Assembly (NCBI GenBank): GCA_028289265.1
Contig: JAQGGU010000109.1
Location: forward strand, 1-14,983
DNA length: 14,983 bases
Direction: 5' to 3'
DNA from: Candidatus Saccharimonadota bacterium
GTDB taxonomy: Bacteria > Patescibacteriota > Saccharimonadia > Saccharimonadales > UBA4665
Under the pieces are notes generated by a model. It saw nothing but the letters and a program-made list of their open reading frames with translations. It did not search any database and had not been told where the DNA came from. Of this stretch, positions 9,001 through 14,983 are shown one piece after another (the first letter of the stretch is position 1; every line of letters begins with the position of its first letter). Both the position numbers and the translations under genes were made by a program.

Positions 9001-10159
9001 TGAGACCTTCGCGGTCGTTTACGAAGGCGGCGGCCTGCCTGGTGGAAGCCCCTACTGCCCCGCCCGCCACTACTGACCGCCGTATTTCATTTGCCGTCGC
9101 ATAATTAATCCCACCGTCATCGGTTGCCGTCCTGAAATCAGCGCTCGTGGTCACCACGACGCTGGGGTCAATACTGATCGGATAGTGCTTGGATTCCAGG
9201 TTCTTTGCCTCTAGGGTAAGCGTATTACCGTCAAGTTTGAACGCGACGTCTTTATAATTCTTCGTACCATCCGCCTCTGAGATGAACGGCGCCGGCAGCA
9301 CGAATGACACATGCGTCTTCTCACTATTCTTCCGTGCCGAATCAATCAGCTTCTGGTCTGAGTCGCCTGAGACCTGCACGTCCCCAAATAAATACGGGTT
9401 GGCCGAGTAAATGCCCACGTCGCCGTTGGACAGCAGTTTCGCTTCAAGCTCCTTGCCCAGGTCGAGTTTCCAGGAATAGCTGGCAGTGTCACCAGATGGT
9501 TTTGTCAGGATAATATCTTCCTTAACGCCATTAGTACGGAATGTATAGACGTGCTTGCGGTTTGAGCCTTCGGGATAAACCACTCGTCCATCTTCATATC
9601 TGGAACTGCTGACACTGAACAATGGAATTAGTTTGAACTCGCGCGTTTGCTCGGCATCCGAGAAGGTAATGCCTTCCCTATGGGCTTTCGCCAGTTCTGC
9701 CCTGTATGGAGCCTGTCCAGTGGCATCCATTTTAGATGCCGCGAGAGTAACTGTCTTTTCACTCTTTGATGTAGTGTCATCCTGATGGTTATAGGTAATC
9801 TTGCCATTTTCATCTTTTATAAATTTCTTATCCACGGTGCTGCCGCCGATAAGCTTCAGCTCAGCAGCCGAGAGCGTGTACATCTGATGCCGCTGATATA
9901 GTCCAATACTAACGCCCGCCACCACCACGGCCAGAACAAGCATGCCGAACCGTACCGCCCGCGGCAGCCGCATGATTCGGTGACTTCCCTTTTTGGCCAG
10001 TTTCCAGCCTCGTTTGAATAATGGATATGCAGGCCTCGATACCTTACATACAAACTGCCGTGCCACTATCAAGACGCGACGCACCGGCACGGCCACACGG
10101 CACAGCACCACACCCATCAGCTTATAGAGCTGATATCTCTGTAAGCTTTTGTTTTTCAT
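6041..10159 (-). CDS. Membrane-anchored double kelch-propeller protein with two C-terminal FN3-like domains
   Basis: This gene encodes 1372 residues and ends in TAG. Residues 1-70 are strongly basic, a hydrophobic helix lies at 71-88 (FGMLVLAVVVAGVSIGLY), and the rest should be extracellular. Residues 90-365 form an unassigned region ending in YPISIDPSVVV, a signature also seen ahead of repeat regions in other secreted proteins. Residues 373-1006 hold 12 kelch repeats (HxxVVYNGYLYIIGG...NDIQYCP...GSVGTC). Ten repeats carry two cysteines about 10-15 residues apart, while repeats 6 and 12 carry none, so I read two six-bladed propellers. Two FN3-like domains follow (~1097-1222 and ~1225-1351), each with YKIE, paired Cys, IDQT, GTAYT and QYWWRAY. 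There is no LPXTG or C-terminal helix. Start: AAAGG precedes this ATG by 4 nt; Met63 (9971-9973), with AAGGGAAG upstream, is an alternative giving a conventional signal peptide. Likely role: host or matrix recognition; the ligand is unknown. Confidence 0.94.
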   Translation of the reverse strand: MKNKSLQRYQLYKLMGVVLCRVAVPVRRVLIVARQFVCKVSRPAYPLFKRGWKLAKKGSHRIMRLPRAVRFGMLVLAVVVAGVSIGLYQRHQMYTLSAAELKLIGGSTVDKKFIKDENGKITYNHQDDTTSKSEKTVTLAASKMDATGQAPYRAELAKAHREGITFSDAEQTREFKLIPLFSVSSSRYEDGRVVYPEGSNRKHVYTFRTNGVKEDIILTKPSGDTASYSWKLDLGKELEAKLLSNGDVGIYSANPYLFGDVQVSGDSDQKLIDSARKNSEKTHVSFVLPAPFISEADGTKNYKDVAFKLDGNTLTLEAKNLESKHYPISIDPSVVVTTSADFRTATDDGGINYATANEIRRSVVAGGAVGASTRQAAAFVNDREGLTSVAYDGYVYIMGGSDGGTNYNDIQYCPINSNGSVGTCLTNATGFITPRTEHTSVVYNGYLYIIGGWDKGSEETAIYYSDIQYCPIDSTTHAVGTCTQQTNAFTTARYGHASVVYNGYLYIIGGYGPPFLSDIQYCPLNADGSVGTCLTNATALPATRQDHTAFAYNGYLYVTGGYENAANSSSILYCPINSNGSVGTCLTNATGFTTARYSHTTVVANGYLYIMGGNDGSVWLTDIQNCPIYASGAVGACTQQASHFPNGRTNAASFAYNGYLYIVGGYWGNSVNREDDIQYVPIGTAVFSGGSVGATTRQTNAYTSGRVSHSSFVYSGRLYIVGGGSAPYQNDIQYCPLNANGSVGTCIQQTNAFAIPRAGHEAAAYNGYLYIAGGYDGANYYNDIQYCPINADGSVGACTRQLNAFPTARSGLEAGVYNGYLYIFGGNSSTTYQNDIIYCPLSANGSVGACTQQTAAFTTARNAHASAIYNGYLYIVGGYSGSYQNDIIYCPLNPNGSAGTCVQKTAAFTSIRSGHKVVAYNGYLYIIGGYDGTNFFNDIQYCPLNAANGTVGTCTQQTAAFTTARNGHNSVAWGGYIYIIGGHDGAAYQTDIQYLRTNAPMYAGTYEKTINLGSTGEIESLTYNGTAFCGEDIKYSLAGGSGVYGASTTILDALPGATYVINQDDIRYIRLFIPLDDSTCGGTSAITDITVTYVRSARTPVLSTPVNGVVGSAILPIFTLRSHDAEGDYLRYKIEVCSTSNCSSILRTIDQTASQAGWTGQDQQAGTAYTGNATITSSTMATHTYQAPALTLGTQYWWRAYAIDEGSGGVWSRPSAIRSFTTQNFPGIPVLISPAASSTGVSNQDPLILKATDNDGDGLQYKIELCGDAACTSLLRIIDQTQSQTGWSLQNANGGTAYTSSPVLADSQMAVFTYENPTLMPNTQYWWRAYSIDPLGTNTWSAASSIQTFTTGINLTRVVGGTNITGGTRFGN
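6107..6871 (-). repeat. Tandem pair of FN3-like domains in the kelch protein
   Basis: Two ~125-residue units lie at an offset of ~129 residues. Each has a P-V-L-x-x-P opening, an acidic D-x-x-G-D turn, YKIE followed by C-x(5)-C, R-x-IDQT-x-SQ-x-GW, GTAYT and QYWWRAY-x-ID, and closes with an FTT strand. The layout matches an FN3 sandwich with a long inserted loop holding the conserved cysteines. The repeats are diverged in DNA but close in protein. Confidence 0.8.
8383..8444. repeat. 62-bp exact repeat inside the kelch array, copy 1
   Basis: Identical base for base to 8866-8927, 483 bp (161 codons) away. It encodes the blade end CPINSNGSVGTCLTNATGF, linking repeats 4 and 5. A third, shorter match of 36 bp lies at 8545-8580. 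Confidence 0.9.
8866..8927. repeat. 62-bp exact repeat inside the kelch array, copy 2
   Basis: Identical to 8383-8444. It encodes the junction of repeats 1 and 2 of the first propeller. In-register spacing means recombination between the copies would remove or add whole blades without breaking the frame. Confidence 0.9.
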
Positions 10160-10168
10160 ATTGCCTTT

Positions 10169-10197
10169 AGCATAACAATTTTGGCCTTTACTAGCAA
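10169..10197 (-). promoter_or_regulatory. Promoter of the kelch-protein gene, nearly leaderless
   Basis: Minus-strand TTGCTA (10192-10197) and TATGCT (10169-10174) are separated by exactly 17 nt. Initiation ~7 nt past the -10 would fall around 10162, leaving only a few bases before the ATG at 10157-10159. The mRNA would then be leaderless or nearly so, consistent with the weak ribosome binding site. It could alternatively serve a start at Met63. Confidence 0.45.
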
Positions 10198-10284
10198 TCT
10201 ATCTCATCTGTTTATGTCGTTTTTGGGCTAGACGTTTATCGTAATTTTTGCATATACATATACGCACCGTGAAGAACCGCCTGG

Positions 10285-11210
10285 ATGGCTATAATCTTGC
10301 TTGTCGCAACCAATATCTTTACCTTTGTCACCTGGCGCAGTGCGTCCTCAAACACCAGCCAAGCCAACGCAATATTCATGGAGCGACGGGATTATCCGCT
10401 GCTCGCCCAACGCGTCTTCCTCAAAAATCCTAGCGAGACGTCATTATCAACCTCTCCCCTCTTCGCGCCGCCCTCAACCAGTACTTCGAAAAGAATGTCA
10501 CTGCAAAGCATAGCTTTTATTTTAAGTATCTGCCGACCGGCTCATCTATTCGCATTAACAGCAATGAGGAATTAATCGGCGCATCCCTCCTTAAGCTGCC
10601 CGTAGTCATGAACCTGCATAAAGCCGCCGAGCTGGGAAAAGTCCGGTTAGACCAAAAAGTAACACTCAAGCAAGAATGGCTGGACAACCAGTTCGGTACA
10701 GTTTACCAGCGCGGAGCCGGCGCACAGACGACCCTAGAGAAACTGGCCGGACATGTCCTGCGCGAGTCCGACAACACCTCTGCAAATGCTATCAATGCTA
10801 TCGTCAACCCCCTGCTAGCCCTAGAACAACATGCCCTAAACAAGCTCGACGTTCGCCACACCATCACCGATTAACAGCACACCAAGATCCGAGCGCAGTC
10901 GTACACATCGCTCCTTAAGTGTCTGTACTACTCCTGCTTCGTAAACGAAGCTCATTCCCAGGCAATCTTGCACATGATGACCGAAGCACCGAATGAAGGC
11001 CGTATCGGTACTGGAATCCTGGATGAGATTCCGTTTGCCCACAAGATCGGCACATTCGCGAATATCACCAAGGGCGACTGCGGCATCATTTACCCGGACA
11101 ATCGAAACTATGCTATGTGTATGATGATCAACCTGCCTAGTAGCGAAGCTAACAAGCACTTTAGCATGGTATCGTCGCTGATCTACCTATACCTCTCTTC
11201 CCAGAAATAA
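10285..11210 (+). pseudogene. Broken class A beta-lactamase/PBP-like serine hydrolase
   Basis: An N-terminal hydrophobic segment (MAIILLVATNIFTFVTW) starts at ATG 10285. Downstream is a beta-lactamase2-type serine hydrolase with all three active-site motifs: SLLK (SxxK, 10584-10595), SDN (10767-10775), and KIG, a KTG-box variant, at 11043-11051. Two lesions interrupt it. A frameshift near 10432-10438 (the frame from 10285 continues as NPSE, but homology resumes as DVIINLSPLRAAL one base out of register) looks like a one-base deletion. An in-frame TAA lies at 10872-10874, after which the same frame continues with clear homology (QHTKIRAQSYTSLLK, MTEAPNEGRIGTG) to TAA 11210. Repaired, the product would be ~308 residues and act outside the membrane. 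I see no obvious omega-loop ExxLN glutamate, so a peptidase-like role is as likely as beta-lactam hydrolysis. A third lesion near the start (GTG 10269 in the other frame) is possible. Sequencing error cannot be excluded. Confidence 0.85.
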
Positions 11211-11211
11211 A

Positions 11212-11246
11212 AAATACCCCCGCTGTCAAACGAGGGGTATTTATTT
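11212..11246. terminator. Bidirectional Rho-independent terminator
   Basis: A nine-pair stem, AAATACCCC (11212-11220) with GGGGTATTT (11234-11242), encloses a 13-nt loop. A T-rich run follows on the plus strand, and TATTTTTTATTT follows on the minus strand. It lies 2 bp after the plus-strand stop (11210) and just beyond the minus-strand stop (11260), so it ends both convergent genes. Confidence 0.88.
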
Positions 11247-11259
11247 CAGCTAAGAATTA

Positions 11260-11841
11260 TTAGCGCGAGAACCAGGCAGTTAAATCATCAGATTCCTGAC
11301 CGGATGATATAAAAGCATTGGAATCACTGCCGCAGTAATTTTGTACTTCTGCAGCATCACTTGCAGATTCTGATCGAACAGAAGCGATATGGGGCAAGCC
11401 TGTCAATGTAGCGATAGAGAACGCTGTTTCAAATGATGTTTTAAGACAGTATCCGACTACCCCTCCATACTGTTCCTCGCCCGGATACCATTGGTAAGAA
11501 TCTATGTTTCGCATTGAGGCTGTGTCGACAACTCCATCCTTAACACTAAAAAATGCGGATGTCGCCTTTACTGCATTACTACCCAGGTTAAGTGCGGTTT
11601 CGTAAGCCGAGCAGGTATCCTCATTGGAAATAACCCGGATTGCGCCGCTGGTTTTGTTGTAGCATGTCTGCACGTCACCGTTGGGGTTCGGGATGATAGC
11701 CGTTATCCCTTGAAAAATAGGCGTTACACCAGGGACCATAGCCATAACTGCACCCGTCGAAAGACCGCCTACTACAGCCGCTGCCGCAACAGCCATAACA
11801 AAGCTTAGTTTGCTGGCTACAAACTTTAATATTTTTATCAT
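11260..11841 (-). CDS. Small secreted four-cysteine protein
   Basis: The product is 193 residues, ending in TAA. Residues 1-34 form a signal peptide (MIKILK start, Ala/Val-rich core, AVMA cleavage site). Residues ~54-86 (GDVQTCYNKTSGAIRVIS, then DTCSAYETALNL) match a short exported module of the type C-x-N-x-(T/S)-SG-x-(I/L)-R-(V/I)...C...E-x-A-L, known at the start of many secreted actinobacterial and other bacterial proteins; its function is not established. The rest (~90-193) is unrecognised, with Cys132 and Cys170; with Cys60 and Cys77 this allows two disulfides. The start is preceded by A7G8 then T and ATG, so the ribosome binding site lies within a homopolymer. It follows the beta-helix gene on the same strand after 166 bp and could be co-transcribed. 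Role unknown; extracellular or surface location inferred. Confidence 0.85.
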   Translation of the reverse strand: MIKILKFVASKLSFVMAVAAAAVVGGLSTGAVMAMVPGVTPIFQGITAIIPNPNGDVQTCYNKTSGAIRVISNEDTCSAYETALNLGSNAVKATSAFFSVKDGVVDTASMRNIDSYQWYPGEEQYGGVVGYCLKTSFETAFSIATLTGLPHIASVRSESASDAAEVQNYCGSDSNAFISSGQESDDLTAWFSR

Positions 11842-12007
11842 ACCCCCCCCTTTTTTTAGTACTAATCTCCCTAACAGTATTCAACAGTTTAAGCATAAGC
11901 AACACGGAAACCATCACATGAGACGTGGTTAACAAACTTAACTCTGGTTGGACATGTACACCTAACCGGCCTTATCAGGAACTTAAACGACTCCACTCAA
12001 AGAAAGT
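11842..12007. other. Intergenic gap between beta-helix gene and small secreted gene
   Basis: It is 166 bp long. On the minus strand a bulged hairpin (GGTTAGG...CCAACC, around 11945-11966) follows the upstream stop but lacks a U tract, so it is a poor terminator. Hexamer pairs such as TTGCTT-17-TACTGT occur but match sigma70 weakly. Whether the small gene has its own promoter is unresolved. Confidence 0.4.
11843..11857 (-). promoter_or_regulatory. A7G8 homopolymer at the ribosome binding site
   Basis: On the plus strand this is C8 followed by T7. Read on the minus strand it is AAAAAAAGGGGGGGG, then T, then the ATG at 11839-11841. AGG at the A/G boundary lies ~7 nt from the ATG, a normal Shine-Dalgarno distance. 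Changes in G-tract length would alter that spacing. Confidence 0.7.
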
Positions 12008-14983
12008 TTAATTTAGTGGTTTCACTTCACAATAGCTACCGGCTTTTACTACAAGGGTGGCTGCAACTTCCGCCGCAAAGCTCATATTTAAAGTTCCTGC
12101 GTTTGCCCCGTTCCTAAGCACACCGTTGAAATAACCGGTGTATACCGTTGCAGTAGCAGGCACGCCGGAAGTACCACTACCGGTGTTGTAACCGCTAGTT
12201 ATCGACGAGCTGTTCGTCTGGGCAGCCAAAGGAGCATAAAAGGTTCCGTACGCACCCGTTGGTGCCGTAGCCGTCGCGCTGTTCATAGAGAACTTAAGCC
12301 CCGCAGTCGCAAGGCTACTCGTAAACAGAACCGTACACTTAACCTCGTAATCTGTATTTGCGAGTACCGGGAAAGCCTGCTCGGTGATGTCCGCAAAAGT
12401 TACAGTTGTGTTCTGCTGGTCGGCCGCCTGACGTTTAGTCATGGCAGTTAGACAATCCTGCCACGTGCTTCCCACGTAACAACGGAATCTCTTCAAGTTA
12501 GAGTTGTAGTACATGCCGCCGTTCACTCCGGCAGGATCACCGGCATCGGTCTTGGTGTCGAGGACAAGCAGCGTGCCAGTAGTGTCGGCAGCACCGATTT
12601 CAAGGCGGTTGTTGGTTGTGTTGAAGACCAGGCGGTTGGCAGTTGAACCAGCGGCCTGCAGTGTCAAGTTACCCGTGCTGGTCTGCCAAGTGGCAGCCCC
12701 GTTAGAGGTAATGTCCATGGCGGTACCGGAGCCAGAGCTCAGCAGCGTAGCTACGCCGGCACTACCAAGCGTGACGTTGCCGTCGGTATCAACTTTGAAC
12801 TTTTCGTTGTTGGTACCCGGACCGCCCTTGGTAGCCAATATGAGCGCGCCGCTGGCTGAAGTGTTGTTCTCGTTCAGCCATAGGATGTTCGATGCTACCG
12901 TACCTGTACCGGTCGAGGTCGATTCTACGCGGAGCACTGAGCCGGCCAGCGCGTTTGCCCCTGCAGTAATGTTGCGGCGGACAGTCATGTCGTCAGCGGC
13001 GTAAGCCGAACCAAGCGTTACGGTCTTGGTGTACGTAAACAAATCGGGGGCATTGGTCAGATTAATGGTAACGTGACCCGAGCCGCTACCGACGCGGGTG
13101 TTACCGCTGGAAGCCGCAAAGACAGCTTCATTGTTGACTGAATCGTAGTAGATGTCAGCAAAGCGGCTCTGCGTAGCGCCTTTTTCGTATACCTTCAGAT
13201 GTCCGCTTGTCATATCAAGGACAAAACTGTCCTTGCCATTCGTATCCTGCAAAGTGAATGCCGTAGAAGTAATTCCCAAGTAGGTAGCCGTAGCGGCGTT
13301 GTTCTGGATACTAAAGAGGTTGCCAGTTATAGGCGTCGATGCATCGGCGATAGTGATGCCGCCGTTGGTGTTGTTGAGCAGAATCATCGGGTCGGTCGTA
13401 CTGCTAGCCGTGTAAGCATCTTGCAAAGTATTTGCTGTACCAGTGAAACAAGTACCGAACTCAAGGTCCGTAGCGGATGCCGTAGAGCCGGAAGTAGACT
13501 TCAGACACTGAGCACCCGCAGCCCCAGCTGTAGGTAGTGTCAGCGCGTAGCTTGCGCTTGTAGCTCCTGTATTTATGGTTACGGTATTGGCATTGCTGGA
13601 GTTAGCAAACACCATTGAACCGTTTGCACCAGCTGCACGGCCGAGCGTCAGCTGCCCGTTGGAGGCGACGTTAAACAAGGTATTACCACTCGCATCCTGG
13701 GCTTGGAACAAGTTTGCGGATGAGCCCGTTTGCAACTGCGTCACCAGAGCCCCCGAGTTCTTATTGATAGAATTACCAGAAGCATCGAGCTGGTTGGCAT
13801 ACTTAGTGCCGGTACCGAGGTCGTTGATAGCACCACCACCGAGCGAGTTATCTGCCAGATAGTTCGTGTCCGATGCCGAGTCAGTGATAGTTATAGCGTA
13901 GTTATTAGTCGTTGCGCTGCTGTCCGTCACTGTATTCCCAGTGATACTGTTATTGTCCGACGATGCAAGGCTTATGCCATTATTATTAGTCGTACCACCG
14001 GCATCTTGAATCTTGTTATTGGATATAGTTGCGTTATTTGCAGAACTAAGACTAATACCTGCAGCGGCAGCCGTAATGATCATGTTATCTGAAGCAATCA
14101 CATTATTAGACGAGCCGATAGATATACCTGAGTTCGCACTGGTAGTGATCGTATTCTCGGTAATCACCGTATAATCAGATGTTGATAACAGGGTGATGCC
14201 GGAACCGCCGCCAAAGTAGTTGCCCGAAATAGTATTTCCAGTAGATCCGAAAATATATACGACTTGCCCGTTCGAATTTGAAACCCTGTTATTGGAAATT
14301 ATATTAGTATTTGAAGACCCAGAGAGCGATATCGTTCCGCCAGTACTCCCGCTTATGGTATTGTCGGCGAACAAGTTATTACTAGAGGAATTTAAGTTTA
14401 CCGATGGTCCATTACCCCCGGTAGAGATATTGTTGCCTGTAAAAATATTGTTGGATGAGCTCGTCAGCGAAATGTTGGAACTGAAGGTTGCTGGAGCCAC
14501 GATGTTATTCGTAAAAGTAATATTGCTCGACCCGGAGAATACTACATTGCCGTTATAAAATGTGTTCACTTTAACATTCGTGACCGTACTGTTGGCCAGA
14601 TTCACGAAATATATACCCTGCTGGGTTCCACCATTCACATGTCCCTGGACACCAATCGTCATATTGCTTACTACCACGCCAGTTCCTGCAGTCTGGTCGG
14701 CATTGGAAATGGCCCGGCGCGTACCGGCGCCATCAATAAGCGACACGAGCGTCCCAAAGCCGGCGCCGGTAAGCGTGGTGTTGTTCGGAATTGACACGGC
14801 GTTGTACGGGACGTACGTTCCTTCCATTAGGTAAACCCTACCGCCGGCAGCAGCAACAAGAGCGGCGTTAATTTCAGGTTCATCTGCTACACCGTCGGTC
14901 ACGTAGACAGCAGCATCTTTGGCGGCGTGGCTGGAGTTACTGGCGGCGACAATTATTGTGTTTGAATCACGGTCGGCCTGCCA
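12008..14983 (-). CDS. Right-handed beta-helix, tail-fibre-like surface protein (5' part beyond right edge)
   Basis: The frame is open from the right edge (codon at 14983) to TAA at 12008-12010: 991 residues without a start. The GTG at 14902 is not the start, because coding sense (ADRDSNTIIVAASNSSHAAKDA) continues upstream. The visible order is as follows. A pectate-lyase-3-like opening (GVADEPEINAALVAAAGGRV, then YLMEGTYV) spans ~14900-14815. NosD/PbH1-type parallel beta-helix coils with recurring SSNN-x-(I/F)-x-x-NxI ladders span ~14700-13815. Tail-fibre-like beta repeats (GNxLFNVxSNGQLTLG, VTLGSAG) span ~13790-12560. A GGMYYNSNLKRFRCYVG-type fibre motif lies at ~12524-12450. A C-terminal jelly-roll-like domain (FPVLANTDYEVKC, GTLNMSFAAE, VVKAGSYCEVKPL) spans ~12435-12011. 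This order is that of phage tailspikes and fibres. Predicted role: polysaccharide or host-surface binding, possibly cleavage; catalytic residues cannot be identified by eye. Confidence 0.92.
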   Translation of the reverse strand, partial: WQADRDSNTIIVAASNSSHAAKDAAVYVTDGVADEPEINAALVAAAGGRVYLMEGTYVPYNAVSIPNNTTLTGAGFGTLVSLIDGAGTRRAISNADQTAGTGVVVSNMTIGVQGHVNGGTQQGIYFVNLANSTVTNVKVNTFYNGNVVFSGSSNITFTNNIVAPATFSSNISLTSSSNNIFTGNNISTGGNGPSVNLNSSSNNLFADNTISGSTGGTISLSGSSNTNIISNNRVSNSNGQVVYIFGSTGNTISGNYFGGGSGITLLSTSDYTVITENTITTSANSGISIGSSNNVIASDNMIITAAAAGISLSSANNATISNNKIQDAGGTTNNNGISLASSDNNSITGNTVTDSSATTNNYAITITDSASDTNYLADNSLGGGAINDLGTGTKYANQLDASGNSINKNSGALVTQLQTGSSANLFQAQDASGNTLFNVASNGQLTLGRAAGANGSMVFANSSNANTVTINTGATSASYALTLPTAGAAGAQCLKSTSGSTASATDLEFGTCFTGTANTLQDAYTASSTTDPMILLNNTNGGITIADASTPITGNLFSIQNNAATATYLGITSTAFTLQDTNGKDSFVLDMTSGHLKVYEKGATQSRFADIYYDSVNNEAVFAASSGNTRVGSGSGHVTINLTNAPDLFTYTKTVTLGSAYAADDMTVRRNITAGANALAGSVLRVESTSTGTGTVASNILWLNENNTSASGALILATKGGPGTNNEKFKVDTDGNVTLGSAGVATLLSSGSGTAMDITSNGAATWQTSTGNLTLQAAGSTANRLVFNTTNNRLEIGAADTTGTLLVLDTKTDAGDPAGVNGGMYYNSNLKRFRCYVGSTWQDCLTAMTKRQAADQQNTTVTFADITEQAFPVLANTDYEVKCTVLFTSSLATAGLKFSMNSATATAPTGAYGTFYAPLAAQTNSSSITSGYNTGSGTSGVPATATVYTGYFNGVLRNGANAGTLNMSFAAEVAATLVVKAGSYCEVKPLN

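Larger units (their letters stand above)
7142..9043 (-). repeat. Array of 12 kelch repeats
   Basis: The unit is ~50-58 residues: a (T/A)xAFTTAR opening, then GHxSVVYNGYLYIIGGYDG, then ND(I)QYCPLNxxGSVGTCxQQ. The usual kelch Gly-Gly pair and conserved aromatic residues are present in all 12. Repeats 1-6 cover about 8075-9043 and repeats 7-12 about 7142-8074. Both halves open with a similar phrase (GGAVGASTRQ and GGSVGATTRQ) and both close with a blade lacking the paired cysteines. Some units are nearly identical in DNA; 62 bp at 8383-8444 match 8866-8927 exactly. Confidence 0.92.

Noticed and set aside
7142..9043. Regular repeats as a CRISPR array
   Set aside because: The ~150-bp period is an open reading frame coding for kelch repeats; repeats vary in sequence and there are no uniform spacers.
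10872..10874. In-frame TAA as a recoded sense codon
   Set aside because: Known CPR recoding concerns UGA, not UAA. TAA also ends three other reading frames in this window, and the same gene carries a separate frameshift.
14902..14983. GTG at 14902 as start of the beta-helix gene
   Set aside because: The frame stays open to the window edge with sensible protein sequence upstream and no Shine-Dalgarno site, so the gene is 5'-truncated by the window.

Overview
The window is a stretch of large extracellular-protein genes from a bacterium that I infer to be a Patescibacteria/CPR member, probably Saccharibacteria-like. The inference rests on protein style: very long, Thr/Ser/Gly/Asn-rich, low-lysine secreted proteins built from phage-tail-fibre-like beta repeats. 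One of them begins with a signal peptide followed by an STLNFQARL...VPDGYYNVEFKLYN module that I associate with CPR surface proteins. No rRNA, tRNA or housekeeping gene is present to prove the taxonomy. Visible stops are TAA or TAG. The very long frames contain no in-frame TGA, so nothing suggests the UGA=Gly code of Absconditabacteria and Gracilibacteria.

Layout. (1) 1-5501, minus: a giant secreted modular protein, cut by the left edge (at least 1833 codons). It has a signal peptide, a conserved GC-rich N-terminal module, tail-fibre-like repeats, FN3-like segments, a CBM-like lectin module and a duplicated ~195-residue block. (2) 5502-6040: a very AT-rich intergenic region with candidate promoters, a 12-bp palindrome and a G+C-rich, foldable 5' leader element just upstream of the giant gene. 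(3) 6041-10159, minus: a membrane-anchored 1372-residue protein with 12 kelch repeats, best read as two tandem six-bladed propellers, followed by two FN3-like domains. (4) 10285-11210, plus: a class A beta-lactamase/PBP-like serine hydrolase broken by a frameshift and an in-frame TAA. (5) 11212-11246: a bidirectional terminator between convergent genes. (6) 11260-11841, minus: a small secreted four-cysteine protein with an A7G8 tract at its ribosome binding site. (7) 12008-14983, minus: a right-handed beta-helix/tail-fibre-like protein whose N-terminus lies beyond the right edge.

How the genes fit together. All four intact or partial genes on the minus strand encode proteins predicted to be exported. 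They carry modules typical of adhesion or glycan recognition: beta-helix, kelch propeller, FN3, CBM-like fold and tail-fibre repeats. The simplest reading is a surface-adhesin or attachment locus, as expected for an episymbiotic organism that must bind a host cell. The broken serine hydrolase would have acted on peptidoglycan peptides or beta-lactams. The most unusual items are the double propeller with its cysteine ladder, the foldable leader RNA before the giant gene, the homopolymer at a start site, and the mosaic base composition inside the giant gene.
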